NCBI GenBank assembly: GCA_902802115.1
Contig: CADCKW010000004.1
Coordinates: forward strand, 82,896-146,895
Source of the DNA: an uncultured Pseudomonadota bacterium
GTDB lineage: Bacteria; Pseudomonadota; Alphaproteobacteria; Rs-D84
Reading direction: 5' to 3'
Length of the DNA: 64,000 nucleotides
Of the stretch, positions 1 to 9,027 are shown in pieces. Each line of letters starts with the position of its first letter. Position 1 is the stretch's first letter. The notes beneath the pieces are model-generated. The model made no database searches, was not told the DNA's origin, and saw only the letters and a program-made list of their open reading frames with translations. The translations under genes and the position numbers were made by a program.

Positions 1-365
1 TTCATCAAACGTGCCTTGTGATCAGTCATAACGCCATGTGGGGTGGAAACGATTGCGATTCCCAAACCGTTCAAAACTCTTGGCATCTTTGCACAGCCTG
101 AATAAACACGACGACCTGGTCTGGACACAACAGCAATTTCTTGAATTGCGCCAACACCATTGTTGTATTTCAATTCAACGACCAAATTTGAACGATGTTC
201 GTCGATTTTTTCTTCGCGAAAATCAGTGATGAAACCTTCGTCCTTTAACACAGTCAAAACTGCAACACGCAATTTGCTGTTTGGGACAGTTATAAAGTCT
301 TTACCGGCTGCTTGACCATTACGAATACGGGTCAGCATATCTCCGATTGGGTGTGATAATGACAT
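1..365 (-). CDS. rpsH: 30S ribosomal protein S8, cut by window edge
   Basis: Primary 16S rRNA-binding protein of the small subunit. The reverse strand reads MSLSHPIGDMLTRIRNGQA and continues with S8-like sequence including VVSRPGRRVY and GVMTDHKARL, so the family is clear. About 121 codons are visible of a usual 130 or so; the last residues lie outside the window. The ATG at 365 is followed directly by family-typical sequence. It is the last visible gene of the str-S10-spc cluster, downstream of rpsN. The truncation is only due to the window edge. Confidence 0.96.
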   Translation of the reverse strand, partial: MSLSHPIGDMLTRIRNGQAAGKDFITVPNSKLRVAVLTVLKDEGFITDFREEKIDEHRSNLVVELKYNNGVGAIQEIAVVSRPGRRVYSGCAKMPRVLNGLGIAIVSTPHGVMTDHKARLM

Positions 366-429
366 CTTTTACTCCTTGGACTATATATCCATTTTCCAGC
401 TGCATTGTCCACAACTGGTATTTTTTACT

Positions 430-732
430 TTACCAACTAGATTTACGTACGCCTGGCAATTTACCTTCGGACGCCATTGTACGCAATTGTTGGCGGCACA
501 GACCGAACATACGTGAATAACCACGTGCGCGGCCAGTAATTGAACAACGGTTATGCAAACGTGTTGGATTGGCATTGCGTGGCAATTTAGCCAATTTTTT
601 CATTGCCTCCATACGTTCATCTGGTGTTGCATTAACAGACATTTTTTCTTTGATTGCGGAACGCTTTTTTGCATATTTTGCAACCAATTTTTCACGTCTG
701 TGTTGCTTGTTAATCAACGCTAACTTTGCCAT
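430..732 (-). CDS. rpsN: 30S ribosomal protein S14
   Basis: Small-subunit protein of the 30S head. The 100-residue product is the long, zinc-free form usual in Proteobacteria: it starts [17 protein letters not shown], lacks the CxxC pairs of the short zinc form, and ends with [17 protein letters not shown] and [10 protein letters not shown]. An ATG at 732 with an upstream GGA-type ribosome binding site sets the start. It lies between rplE and rpsH, the normal spc order, and is surely co-transcribed with them. Confidence 0.97.
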   Translation of the reverse strand: MAKLALINKQHRREKLVAKYAKKRSAIKEKMSVNATPDERMEAMKKLAKLPRNANPTRLHNRCSITGRARGYSRMFGLCRQQLRTMASEGKLPGVRKSSW

Positions 733-747
733 TTTTATTTCCTTTTA

Positions 748-1293
748 TTATTTCAAAACCAACGGCAGGCCGATTTTTGTCAGCAATGCACGTGCTTCAT
801 CGTCTGTTTTTGCTGTTGTCACAATGACAATATCCATACCGCGGATAGAATCAATTTTATCAACAGAAATTTCTGGAAAGATTAAGTGTTCTTTGACACC
901 AAACGCATAATTTCCACGACCATCAAATTTAGATTTTGACAATCCGCGAAAATCTTTCACGCGTGGCAAAGCCACTGTAATCAATTTATCCAAGAAATCA
1001 TACATTCTTTTACCACGCAAGGTGACCTTGGTACCAATGGCTTGACCTTCACGCAAACGATATGTTGCAATCGATTTTTTTGCATGTGTGATAATTGCTT
1101 TCTGGGCAGCAATCGCTGTCAAATCAGCGGCCGCAGAATCCAATTTCTTTTTATCAGACACCGCTTCACCAACACCCATATTCAAAACAATTTTTGTGAG
1201 TTTTGGCACAGCCAATGCATTTGTATAGCCGAATTCTTTAACCAATTCAGGCACAACTTGTTTTTCATAAAATTCACGCAATCTGCTTTGCAT
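748..1293 (-). CDS. rplE: 50S ribosomal protein L5
   Basis: Binds 5S rRNA and the central protuberance of the large subunit. At 181 residues the length is normal. Recognisable segments are [20 protein letters not shown] near residue 25, the internal [12 protein letters not shown], and [18 protein letters not shown] toward the C-terminus. It starts [17 protein letters not shown] with no competing upstream start. It follows rplX and precedes rpsN. Confidence 0.97.
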   Translation of the reverse strand: MQSRLREFYEKQVVPELVKEFGYTNALAVPKLTKIVLNMGVGEAVSDKKKLDSAAADLTAIAAQKAIITHAKKSIATYRLREGQAIGTKVTLRGKRMYDFLDKLITVALPRVKDFRGLSKSKFDGRGNYAFGVKEHLIFPEISVDKIDSIRGMDIVIVTTAKTDDEARALLTKIGLPLVLK

Positions 1294-1339
1294 TTTTTAT
1301 TCCTTAATGTTTATTTCCGTAACAGCGGAAACATTTGTT

Positions 1340-1642
1340 TTATAATTCTGTTCCAGATTTTTTAGAAACACGAACCTTTTTATCACCCTTCATCACATAT
1401 CCAACGCGGGTTGCTTTTTTGGTTTTTGGATCAACCAATGCAACATTAGATACATGAACAGGGGCTTCGCGGTCGATAATATGACCGGCCTGATCCTGTG
1501 TTGGTTTAATGTGCCATTTATGACGATTGACACCTTCGACAACAACACGCGATTCTGCTGGGCGCGCTTCCAGCACTTTGCCTTTAACGCCCTTGTATTT
1601 TCCTGAAATAACTACGACTTCGTCGCCTTTTTTAATTTTCAT
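1340..1642 (-). CDS. rplX: 50S ribosomal protein L24
   Basis: Assembly-initiator protein at the exit side of the large subunit. The 100-residue product begins [20 protein letters not shown], the KOW motif that defines L24, followed by [19 protein letters not shown]. Start and length fit the family. A 26-nt gap separates it from rplN upstream. Confidence 0.97.
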   Translation of the reverse strand: MKIKKGDEVVVISGKYKGVKGKVLEARPAESRVVVEGVNRHKWHIKPTQDQAGHIIDREAPVHVSNVALVDPKTKKATRVGYVMKGDKKVRVSKKSGTEL

Positions 1643-1668
1643 TTTTTTGTCCCTTTGTGTCTAATCTA

Positions 1669-2043
1669 TTAAATAACCTCTGGTGCCAAAGACACGATTT
1701 TTTGAACATCATATTTGCGACGAACTTCACGCGCAATTGGTCCAAAAATACGTGTTCCAATTGGTTCAAAATTGTTTTTATTGATTAAAACAACCGCGTT
1801 ATCATCAAAACGGATAATTGAACCGTCTGGACGTTTAACTGGGAATTTTGTCCGCACGATAATCGCACGTTGCACAGTTCCCTTTTGAACCTTACCACGT
1901 GGGATAGCCTCTTTGATGGCGACAACAATTTTGTCACCAACTGTTGCATAACGACGATGTGAACCGCCCAAAACCTTGATGCACATAGCCTTACGCGCAC
2001 CACTGTTATCGGCAACCGTCATAACTGTTTCATTTTGTATCAT
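1669..2043 (-). CDS. rplN: 50S ribosomal protein L14
   Basis: Large-subunit protein at the interface with the 30S and a contact point for translation factors. The chosen start is the ATG at 2043, giving [20 protein letters not shown], the canonical L14 N-terminus, and 124 residues. An in-frame ATG ten codons upstream (2073) is rejected because it adds residues no L14 has, and the purine-rich AGGAAAAGG needed for translation sits between the two. The signature [17 protein letters not shown] is present. rpsQ precedes and rplX follows. Confidence 0.96.
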   Translation of the reverse strand: MIQNETVMTVADNSGARKAMCIKVLGGSHRRYATVGDKIVVAIKEAIPRGKVQKGTVQRAIIVRTKFPVKRPDGSIIRFDDNAVVLINKNNFEPIGTRIFGPIAREVRRKYDVQKIVSLAPEVI

Positions 2044-2152
2044 TTTTTCAACCTTTTCCTGCACATGGGGCAATCCCCCATGGCTTTGTTAACGGGTCCC
2101 GACTGTCGATACGACCTCAAAGAACCCAACCCTTGATTGTGGTTTATTAAAA

Positions 2153-2422
2153 TTAATCAACCACTTCCACAGAACCGTCCTTGGACACACCAACGCGACC
2201 CTTTACAATCCAAGATTTTGTCTTGGAAATTGGACGATGTTCTTCAATAGCAACGACATCACCAACCTTGTATTCATTGGCTTCATCGTGGGCCTTATAT
2301 TTTTTATTTTGCTTCACGAATTTACCATACAAAGGATGACGGAAACGGCGTTCTACTTCGACAACAACCGTTTTGTCGTTCGCTGTACTTTTAACTGTTC
2401 CTTGCAGTATACGTTTTGGCAT
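2153..2422 (-). CDS. rpsQ: 30S ribosomal protein S17
   Basis: Primary 16S rRNA-binding protein. The 89-residue product begins [20 protein letters not shown] and carries the OB-fold core with [20 protein letters not shown] and [19 protein letters not shown], both diagnostic. A 109-nt gap separates it from rplN, longer than the neighbouring gaps, with no other gene in it. Confidence 0.97.
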   Translation of the reverse strand: MPKRILQGTVKSTANDKTVVVEVERRFRHPLYGKFVKQNKKYKAHDEANEYKVGDVVAIEEHRPISKTKSWIVKGRVGVSKDGSVEVVD

Positions 2423-2508
2423 AACTGTTATTCCTCTATTTTTTTATGTCGATTTTGGTTATGATATACTAAATTTTAGAAAAAACAACCAAAATCAACA
2501 TTTATTCT

Positions 2509-2703
2509 TTATTTTTTTGCCACATTTAATTTTGTTTTAACGCGCGCAATTTCACGACGGGTTTTACGCACAACATGCGTTTTTGGCATTTGGCCAGCTG
2601 CTAATTGAAACCGTTGATTCATTTGTTCTTTTTTCAAATCAGCCAATTTGCTTTCCAAAGCCTCGCGTGTCAAAGATTCTGATTTTACTTTTTTTTCTGC
2701 CAT
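2509..2703 (-). CDS. rpmC: 50S ribosomal protein L29
   Basis: Large-subunit protein next to the peptide exit tunnel, near the trigger factor and SRP docking site. The ATG at 2703 gives MAEKKVKSESLTREALESKL and 64 residues, the usual size. A GTG three codons upstream is in frame but overlaps the AGGTGA ribosome binding site, so it is rejected. The conserved pattern MNQRFQLAAGQMPKTHVVRK is present. It lies between rplP and rpsQ as usual. Confidence 0.95.
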   Translation of the reverse strand: MAEKKVKSESLTREALESKLADLKKEQMNQRFQLAAGQMPKTHVVRKTRREIARVKTKLNVAKK

Positions 2704-2719
2704 CTTATTCACCTTTTAA

Positions 2720-3133
2720 TTAGTTGATTTTACGTTCAACGATTTTTGTTTTAACTGGTAATTTTGCCGCCGCCAAAGCAAATGCTTCATATGCAATTTC
2801 TGGTTTGACACCATCAATTTCAAACATGATGCGACCTGGTTTAACACGACATACCCAGTATTCCACAGCACCCTTACCTTTACCCATACGAACCTGTGCA
2901 GGTTTTGTTGTGACCGGCACATCTGGGAAAATACGAATCCATAATTTCCCCATACGTTTCATATGACGAGTAATAGCACGACGTGCAGCCTCTATCTGAC
3001 GTGCAGTCACACGTTCAGGGCTCATTGCTTTCAGTCCAAACGACCCAAAAGCCAATTCACTACCGCCCTTGGCGACACCGTGAATACGACCTTTTTGCAG
3101 TTTGCGAAATTTTGTTTTATTTGGCATTAACAT
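2720..3133 (-). CDS. rplP: 50S ribosomal protein L16
   Basis: Large-subunit protein needed for the A-site tRNA elbow contact. The 137-residue product starts [20 protein letters not shown]; the family consensus begins ML-x-P, so the ATG at 3133 is preferred to the ATG two codons later. It has the L16 segments [20 protein letters not shown] and VCRVKPG. An AAAGGA site lies in front. rpsC precedes and rpmC follows at 16 nt. Confidence 0.97.
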   Translation of the reverse strand: MLMPNKTKFRKLQKGRIHGVAKGGSELAFGSFGLKAMSPERVTARQIEAARRAITRHMKRMGKLWIRIFPDVPVTTKPAQVRMGKGKGAVEYWVCRVKPGRIMFEIDGVKPEIAYEAFALAAAKLPVKTKIVERKIN

Positions 3134-3156
3134 GATTAAAATCCTTTGATTTTAAA

Positions 3157-3858
3157 TTATTTACTTTTTCTTTCGCTTGTGCCGGCATATTCTGTTGGAC
3201 GCGCCATTTCAGAAGCCAACTTTTCTTTATTAACGACATCACCAGTGTAAATCCAAACTTTCACACCGATAACACCATATGTTGTTTTTGCTTGGATTGA
3301 CGCGTAATCAACATCTGCACGCAAAGTATGTAATGGAATACGACCTTCGCGGATTTGTTCGCTACGTGCAATTTCCGCACCGTTCAAACGACCAGAACAC
3401 ATAACTTTGATACCTTGGGCACCAACTTTCTGGGCATTTTGAACTGCTTTTTTCATTGCGCGTTTAAATGAAACACGACCTTCGATTTGTTGTGCAATTT
3501 GTTGTGCAACCAATTGCGCATTTAAATCAGGACGACGCACTTCATAGATATTAACGACAACTTGGTCATTTTTAACCAATTTTTTAATATCGTTACGCAA
3601 TGCTTCGATATCGGCACCGTTTTTACCGATAATCATACCAGGACGAGATGTGTGAATTGTCACAACAACTTTTTTAGCAAAACGTTCGATAACAACCTTT
3701 GCCAAACCTGCTTTTTTCAATTTCTTTTCAATAAATTTACGAATTTTATCATCTTCGGCAACAAATTTCGCATAGTCTTTTTTGTTGGCAATCCAGCGAG
3801 AATCTGTCACTTTATTGATAAATTCGCGTAATGAAATAGGTGATACTTTCTGTCCCAT
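3157..3858 (-). CDS. rpsC: 30S ribosomal protein S3
   Basis: Head protein of the small subunit lining the mRNA entry tunnel. The 233-residue product has the N-terminal [12 protein letters not shown], the KH domain around residues 60-110 with [18 protein letters not shown], and the C-terminal S3 domain with [19 protein letters not shown] and [13 protein letters not shown]. It sits between rplV and rplP. The first residues lack the usual HP-x-G-x-R-L-G segment, a small departure from the family. Confidence 0.97.
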   Translation of the reverse strand: MGQKVSPISLREFINKVTDSRWIANKKDYAKFVAEDDKIRKFIEKKLKKAGLAKVVIERFAKKVVVTIHTSRPGMIIGKNGADIEALRNDIKKLVKNDQVVVNIYEVRRPDLNAQLVAQQIAQQIEGRVSFKRAMKKAVQNAQKVGAQGIKVMCSGRLNGAEIARSEQIREGRIPLHTLRADVDYASIQAKTTYGVIGVKVWIYTGDVVNKEKLASEMARPTEYAGTSERKSK

Positions 3859-3946
3859 TTTTTATTTTCCTTACGTTTTTAAGCAAGTGTTCTTGAAACC
3901 TGTTCGGTTTTATTCAAGGGTCACCCCCATACCACTTGTCTTTTTG

Positions 3947-4348
3947 TTATTTAGCCTTTTTAGCCTTTGGTTCTTTTTTCTTTGCCGGCGCTTCACCTGA
4001 TTCCAACACGATTGTCAAATTTGAAAAAGGTTTCAAAATTGGACGTGCGCTGCCGCGTGGTCCAGGCATAATGCGTTTCATTGTCAATGCTTTGCCACAC
4101 CAAATTTCTTTGACGAACAAAGTATCAACAGGCAAGTTTTTGTTGTGTTCTGCATTTGCGATTGCAGACAACAATGTTTTCAAAACTTCATCAGAAACAC
4201 GTTTCTTTGAAAATTTTAAAATATCCACAGCACGATCAACTGGTAATCCACGAACCATGTCGCAAACCAGATTTAATTTCTGGTGGCTGATGCGAATCAT
4301 TTTATTGAACGCACGAACCTGATTGTCTTTTATTCCATATCTTGTCAT
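3947..4348 (-). CDS. rplV: 50S ribosomal protein L22
   Basis: Large-subunit protein whose beta hairpin lines the exit tunnel. The 133-residue product contains KMIRISHQKLNLVCDMVRGL near residue 18, the family's central KVLLSAIANAEHN-like segment, and RIMPGPRGSARPILKP, part of the hairpin. A Lys/Ala/Glu-rich tail (EAPAKKKEPKAKKAK) extends past the core. rpsS precedes and rpsC follows after an 88-nt gap. Confidence 0.96.
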   Translation of the reverse strand: MTRYGIKDNQVRAFNKMIRISHQKLNLVCDMVRGLPVDRAVDILKFSKKRVSDEVLKTLLSAIANAEHNKNLPVDTLFVKEIWCGKALTMKRIMPGPRGSARPILKPFSNLTIVLESGEAPAKKKEPKAKKAK

Positions 4349-4360
4349 AATTACCCTACC

Positions 4361-4639
4361 TTATTTTGCTGCTTTTTTGTTTGCTGCATGGCCTTTGAAA
4401 GTACGTGTTGGTGCAAATTCACCCAATTTGTGACCAATCATATCTTCGACGACGGACACAGGAATAAATTTATTACCATTATGCACTTCAAATGTTAAAC
4501 CAACCATTGGTGGCACGATTGTACTACCACGGGACCATGTTTTAATAGGTTTATGGTCATTTTTTTCATTAGCAACCGCAACTTTCTTTAAAAGTGACGG
4601 ATGAATAAAGGGACCTTTCCATACTGAACGAGACATCAT
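4361..4639 (-). CDS. rpsS: 30S ribosomal protein S19
   Basis: Head protein that contacts 16S rRNA and the B1a bridge. The product begins [20 protein letters not shown] and contains [16 protein letters not shown] and [19 protein letters not shown], all diagnostic. Two adjacent ATG codons (4639 and 4636) are possible starts. The GGAG ribosome binding site stands only three bases from the first and six from the second, so the second may be used, giving 91 instead of 92 residues. Confidence 0.96.
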   Translation of the reverse strand: MMSRSVWKGPFIHPSLLKKVAVANEKNDHKPIKTWSRGSTIVPPMVGLTFEVHNGNKFIPVSVVEDMIGHKLGEFAPTRTFKGHAANKKAAK

Positions 4640-4655
4640 TTACTCCGTTTTTTTA

Positions 4656-5489
4656 TTATTTCTTTTTCGCCAAATGTCTGCTGCGAATAATCATCTTGGC
4701 AGTACGTTTATTGCTACGGGTACGATATCCCTTGGCTGGAATACCTGTACGTGAAACTGGTTCGTGACCCTTGGAATGTCCGTTACCACCACCCATTGGG
4801 TGATCGTTCGGGTTCATTGCCATACCACGAACAGATGGGCGAACACCCAACCATCTGGCACGACCGGCCTTACCCAAATTCACATTGCGTTGATCTGGAT
4901 TGGAAACCATACCAACTGTTGCCAAACAATCAGAATGAACTTTACGCAACTCACCACTGTTCATTTTAATCTGTGCATAAACGCCGTCTTTACCCATCAA
5001 TTGAGCATAGCAACCAGCAGAACGGGCCAATTGACCACCTGCGCCAGGTTTCAATTCAACGTTATGAACGATTGTACCGATTGGCATATTTTTTAATGGC
5101 ATCGCATTACCCGGTTTAATATCTTCGCGTTCGCCAGATATAACAACATCACCCGCTTTCAAATCACGTGGTGCCAAAATATAAGAACGGATACCATCTT
5201 TATATTCGACCAATGCGATAAAAGCAGTTCTGTTTGGATCATATTCCAAACGAACAACCGTCGCCGGCATACCAAATTTTTTACGTTTAAAGTCAATTAA
5301 ACGATAACTACGTTTGTGACCGCCACCTTGGTGATAAACAGTCACTTGACCAAAATTATTACGACCACCATGGGATTTTAACCCAACGGTCAAAGCCTTT
5401 TCTGGCTTACCACGATGCAATTCAGCGCGACTGACCAATGTCAAACCACGCGTTCCTGCAGTCACTGGTTTAAAATGCTTTAATGCCAT
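4656..5489 (-). CDS. rplB: 50S ribosomal protein L2
   Basis: Universal large-subunit protein near the peptidyl transferase centre, needed for subunit joining. The 277-residue product has the OB-fold and SH3-like domains and the C-terminal [20 protein letters not shown], which contains the conserved His used as the family signature. Start ATG at 5489, [19 protein letters not shown]. It lies between rplW and rpsS. Confidence 0.97.
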   Translation of the reverse strand: MALKHFKPVTAGTRGLTLVSRAELHRGKPEKALTVGLKSHGGRNNFGQVTVYHQGGGHKRSYRLIDFKRKKFGMPATVVRLEYDPNRTAFIALVEYKDGIRSYILAPRDLKAGDVVISGEREDIKPGNAMPLKNMPIGTIVHNVELKPGAGGQLARSAGCYAQLMGKDGVYAQIKMNSGELRKVHSDCLATVGMVSNPDQRNVNLGKAGRARWLGVRPSVRGMAMNPNDHPMGGGNGHSKGHEPVSRTGIPAKGYRTRSNKRTAKMIIRSRHLAKKK

Positions 5490-5556
5490 TTTTTATATCC
5501 TTTTTTAATCCTGGACAATAACACCCATAATATTTTGGGTTCTCTGTCCCGGTGTT

Positions 5557-5892
5557 TTATTTACTCTGTGCCGCCACAGCCATATCCAATTTTGCATCGG
5601 CTGGCAATGACACATACGCTTTTTTAACATCACGTTGTTTGCCAGAACTGCGACCACGGAAAGATTTAACCTTACCTTTGGTGACAACGATATTAACCTT
5701 GGTTGGTTTAACACCATAAATCACCTGCATCGCACGGGCAACGTCCGCCTTGGTTGCATCTTTGGCAACTTCGAACACAACGCCGTTGCTTTCAGACAAT
5801 TTTGCAGATTTCTCTGAAATGACTGGACGAACCAGTATATCATAAACACCTGCACCTGCAACAATTTTATTTTCAACTTTCTTTTCTGCCAT
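5557..5892 (-). CDS. rplW: 50S ribosomal protein L23
   Basis: Exit-tunnel-rim protein, docking site for SRP and trigger factor. The 111-residue product has YDILVRPVISEKSAKLSES at about residue 18 and FEVAKDATKADVARAMQVIY followed by GVKPTKVNIV, the standard L23 core. A short extension MAEKKVENKIVAGAG precedes the core. It is placed between rplD and rplB. Confidence 0.96.
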   Translation of the reverse strand: MAEKKVENKIVAGAGVYDILVRPVISEKSAKLSESNGVVFEVAKDATKADVARAMQVIYGVKPTKVNIVVTKGKVKSFRGRSSGKQRDVKKAYVSLPADAKLDMAVAAQSK

Positions 5893-5908
5893 CTTTCAAT
5901 CCTTATGA

Positions 5909-6529
5909 TTATGCCAATCTGGCTTCGACGGATTTGACGGCATCGGCTGTCAAAACCAATTTATCATGTTTCAAGATATCCAAAACATTCAAACCAATCG
6001 TTGGCAACGCATCAACATTTGCAATGTTCGCCACAGATTTTTTGAAGTTCGCATCCAATTCTGCGGCCCCCACAAACAAAACAGAATTCAAATCCAATTT
6101 TTTCAATTGTTTTGCAATTGTGTTTGTTTTTGCAGCTGCAACTTTTTCAGAATCAATGATAATCAAATTACCATCTTGTAATTTTGAAGACAAAGCCATT
6201 TTCAAGCCCAAAGAACGAATTTTCTTTGGCAAATCAATGCTGTGATCACGAACAACTGGTCCATGAACCACACCACCGCCACGCATATGAACATTATATT
6301 TTTCACCTTGACGTGCATTACCTGTCTTTTTCTGTTTGAATGCTTTACGGCCACTTCCCGCGACATCAGACACTGTTTTCACAGCATGTGTGCCTGCGCG
6401 TGCATTTGCACGTTGCCATGTGACAACACGATGCAAAATATCTGCACGTGGGGAAACACCGAATACACTGTCAGCCAAATCAATTTTGCCAACAGATTTA
6501 CCATCGAAATTTATAATATCTAACTGCAT
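5909..6529 (-). CDS. rplD: 50S ribosomal protein L4
   Basis: Exit-tunnel protein; in enterobacteria it also autoregulates the S10 operon, but no homologous leader control was looked for here. The ATG at 6529 gives MQLDIINFDGKSVGKIDLAD and 206 residues. A GTG three codons upstream falls inside the AGGTGG ribosome binding site and is rejected. The tunnel-loop region GSGRKAFKQKKTGNARQGEK is present. rplC precedes and rplW follows. Confidence 0.96.
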   Translation of the reverse strand: MQLDIINFDGKSVGKIDLADSVFGVSPRADILHRVVTWQRANARAGTHAVKTVSDVAGSGRKAFKQKKTGNARQGEKYNVHMRGGGVVHGPVVRDHSIDLPKKIRSLGLKMALSSKLQDGNLIIIDSEKVAAAKTNTIAKQLKKLDLNSVLFVGAAELDANFKKSVANIANVDALPTIGLNVLDILKHDKLVLTADAVKSVEARLA

Positions 6530-6561
6530 TTTTTCCACCTTATATTATTCCGTTGACCTTT

Positions 6562-7284
6562 TTATTCCGCAACAGTTTCTGCTTCGGTTGTGGCACTTGG
6601 CGCAGATTCCACCACATTTTGAGATGTTGGAACTGGCAATTCTTTTTGTTCTTTTTTGATTGCATCTGTCACCAATACAAATGTGCCATTTGCACCAGGA
6701 ACAGCGCCTTCAACAAAGATTAAATTTTCGGACGCTGACACACCAAAAACTTTCAAGTTTTGAACGGTCACTGTTTCATTACCCATTTGACCGGACATCT
6801 TTTTGCCCTTTAACACGCGGCCAGGCCATTCACGCATACCTGTACCACCCAAAGAACGATGTGCCTTCAAAACACCGTGTGATGCTTCTTTACCGCCAAA
6901 GTTATGACGTTTCATAGCACCCTGAAAGCCTTTACCTTTGCTTGTCGCTTGGACATCAACAAATTGTCCGACAACGAAATGAGACGCAGACAATTGTGTT
7001 CCACTTGGGATAACACAATCGTCAGACACGCGGAATTCCACAACTTTGCGATATGGTTTAATACCGCTTTTTTCCGCTGCCACTGCTTGTGGTTTTGCAA
7101 CATGTTTTGCTTTGGCCTCGCAAACACCCAAGATGTTGGCGACATAGCCATTTTTTTCCATTGTACGATTACCAATCACAGCACAATCACCCACAGACAA
7201 CACTGTGACAGCATGTGCTACGCCCGCATCATCATACATACGGGTCATTCCTATTTTTGTTGTAATTAATCCGCTACGTTTCAT
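6562..7284 (-). CDS. rplC: 50S ribosomal protein L3
   Basis: Early assembly protein near the peptidyl transferase centre. The 240-residue product starts MKRSGLITTKIGMTRMYDDA and carries the central KGKGFQGAMKRHNFGGKEAS, SHG and GQMGNETVTVQNLKV signatures. A Ser/Ala/Glu-rich tail of about 25 residues after the family core (VVESAPSATTEAETVAE) makes it longer than most L3. It lies between rpsJ and rplD. Confidence 0.97.
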   Translation of the reverse strand: MKRSGLITTKIGMTRMYDDAGVAHAVTVLSVGDCAVIGNRTMEKNGYVANILGVCEAKAKHVAKPQAVAAEKSGIKPYRKVVEFRVSDDCVIPSGTQLSASHFVVGQFVDVQATSKGKGFQGAMKRHNFGGKEASHGVLKAHRSLGGTGMREWPGRVLKGKKMSGQMGNETVTVQNLKVFGVSASENLIFVEGAVPGANGTFVLVTDAIKKEQKELPVPTSQNVVESAPSATTEAETVAE

Positions 7285-7344
7285 TTTTTTATGCCTTTTT
7301 TATTTGTCAGAGGTTAATAATACACACCTATATTAACCTAACAA

Positions 7345-7656
7345 TTACAATTTAATTTTCACATCAACACCCGAAGCCAAATCCAACTTCATCAAGGCAT
7401 CAACTGTCTGGGGGGTTGGATTAACAATATCTACGACCGCTTTGTGATTACGGATTTCGAATTGTTCGCGTGATTTTTTATCCACGTGTGGAGAGCGATT
7501 GACTGTAAATTTTTGAATCAATGTCGGCAAGCGAACAGGTCCTACGACATCTGCGCCTGTGCGCTTTGCAGTTTTGACTAATTCATCAACCGATTCAATT
7601 AACACACGGTGATCAAACGCCGTCAATTTAATGCGAATTTTAGATGTTGGTACCAT
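7345..7656 (-). CDS. rpsJ: 30S ribosomal protein S10
   Basis: Head protein of the small subunit, also NusE in transcription antitermination complexes. The 103-residue product contains [20 protein letters not shown] and the signature [20 protein letters not shown] with the conserved R-S-P-H. It is the first gene of the S10 block; tuf lies 82 nt upstream, separated by a stem-loop at 7689-7730. Confidence 0.97.
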   Translation of the reverse strand: MVPTSKIRIKLTAFDHRVLIESVDELVKTAKRTGADVVGPVRLPTLIQKFTVNRSPHVDKKSREQFEIRNHKAVVDIVNPTPQTVDALMKLDLASGVDVKIKL

Positions 7657-7688
7657 TTTGTTCGTTTCCTTTATTTTTTCATTTTCGT

Positions 7689-7730
7689 GACAAAGGGGCG
7701 ATTGGTTTTACCCTCTCCTCCCCTTTTGTC
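7689..7730 (-). promoter_or_regulatory. Stem-loop between tuf and rpsJ
   Basis: GACAAAGGGG (7689-7698) and CCCCTTTTGTC (7720-7730) form a ten-base-pair stem with one bulge, in the gap between the tuf stop and the rpsJ start. No U-run follows it toward rpsJ, so it is not a plain terminator. It could be a processing site or an S10 leader element; the function is not known. Confidence 0.4.
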
Positions 7731-7738
7731 TGTTTTAA

Positions 7739-8926
7739 TTATTTGTTAATTTTAGATACAACACCTGCACCTACTGTGCGTCCGCCTTCACGGATAGCAA
7801 AGCGGCGACCTTCGCTCATAGCGATTGGTGCAATTAATTGCACGCTGATACGAACGTTATCGCCTGGCAAGACCATTTCTTTGCCTTCTGGCAATGTAAT
7901 TGTACCTGTCACATCAGTTGTGCTGAAGAAGAACTGAGGACGATAGTTAGAGAAGAATGGTGTATGACGTCCGCCTTCTTCTTTCTGCAAGATATAGACT
8001 TCTGCTTCAAAGTCTGTATGTGGGGTAATAGAACCCGGTTTGCAGATGATTTGACCACGTTCAACATCTTCTTTTTTGGTTCCACGCAACAACAAACCAA
8101 CGTTATCACCGGCTTCACCTTGATCCAACAATTTGCGGAACATTTCAACGCCTGTGATTGTTGTTTTTTGTGTTGGACGCAAACCGACGATTTCAGCTTC
8201 GTCACCAACTTTCACTACACCAGATTCAATACGGCCTGTGACCACTGTACCACGACCTGTGATTGAAAATACGTCTTCGATTGGCATCAAGAAAGGTTTA
8301 TCAACTGGACGTTCTGGCATTGGGATATATTCATCGCATGCTTTCAACAAAGCATCAATGGATTCTTTGCCCAAACCGTCTTGTTTTTCTTCCAATGCGG
8401 AAATAGCAGAACCACGAATGATTGGTGCATTGTCGCCATCGAAATCATTTGCAGACAACAATTCACGAATTTCCATTTCGACCAATTCCAACAATTCTGG
8501 ATCATTTGCCAAATCGCATTTGTTCAAATAAACGACAATCTTTGGAATACCCACTTGACGAGCCAACAAGATGTGTTCGCGTGTCTGTGGCATTGGACCA
8601 TCAGTTGCCGCAACCACCAAGATTGCACCGTCCATTTGTGCCGCACCGGTAATCATGTTTTTAACATAGTCCGCGTGTCCTGGGCAATCGACGTGTGCAT
8701 AGTGGCGATGTTCTGTTTCATATTCCACGTGTGCAGTGTTAATTGTTATACCACGTGCTTTTTCTTCTGGGGCGTTATCGATTTGATCAACACCTTTTTG
8801 TGCATCAATACCAACACCATAATAATGAACGATAGCAGCTGTCAAAGTTGTTTTACCATGATCAACGTGACCAATAGTACCAATATTGACATGTGGCTTT
8901 GTTCTTACATATTTTTCTTTTGCCAT
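7739..8926 (-). CDS. tuf: Elongation factor Tu
   Basis: GTPase that delivers aminoacyl-tRNA to the ribosomal A site. The 395-residue product has GHVDHGKT (residues 19-26), the switch-I RGITIN segment, DCPGHADY near residue 80 and NKCD near 135, then domains II and III ending [20 protein letters not shown]. An AAGGAGAAA ribosome binding site precedes the ATG at 8926. It follows fusA and precedes rpsJ, as in many alphaproteobacterial str-S10 clusters. A separate promoter is likely just upstream. Confidence 0.98.
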   Translation of the reverse strand: MAKEKYVRTKPHVNIGTIGHVDHGKTTLTAAIVHYYGVGIDAQKGVDQIDNAPEEKARGITINTAHVEYETEHRHYAHVDCPGHADYVKNMITGAAQMDGAILVVAATDGPMPQTREHILLARQVGIPKIVVYLNKCDLANDPELLELVEMEIRELLSANDFDGDNAPIIRGSAISALEEKQDGLGKESIDALLKACDEYIPMPERPVDKPFLMPIEDVFSITGRGTVVTGRIESGVVKVGDEAEIVGLRPTQKTTITGVEMFRKLLDQGEAGDNVGLLLRGTKKEDVERGQIICKPGSITPHTDFEAEVYILQKEEGGRHTPFFSNYRPQFFFSTTDVTGTITLPEGKEMVLPGDNVRISVQLIAPIAMSEGRRFAIREGGRTVGAGVVSKINK

Positions 8927-8992
8927 AGTTTTCTCCTTATAGGCTCTTTTTTGTTTTGTTAAACCGATTTTTGAAATCCAGTTTCGAATACA

Positions 8993-9020
8993 ATCATAAA
9001 CCAGAAATCAAAAATCGCAA
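8993..9020 (-). promoter_or_regulatory. Probable tuf promoter
   Basis: Read on the minus strand, TTGCGA (9020-9015) and TATGAT (8998-8993) are separated by 16 bp, in the fusA-tuf gap. An inverted repeat CGATTTTTGA / TCAAAAATCG overlaps it. This would let tuf be transcribed apart from the str operon. Confidence 0.45.
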
Positions 9021-9027
9021 TCTTTTT

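Noticed and set aside
2044..2152. Extra small gene in the rplN-rpsQ gap
   Set aside because: No start with SD and no conserved frame; only a longer spacer.
4751..5096. Plus-strand frames inside ribosomal protein genes
   Set aside because: Antisense shadows of highly conserved rplB and neighbours; no SD or family likeness.
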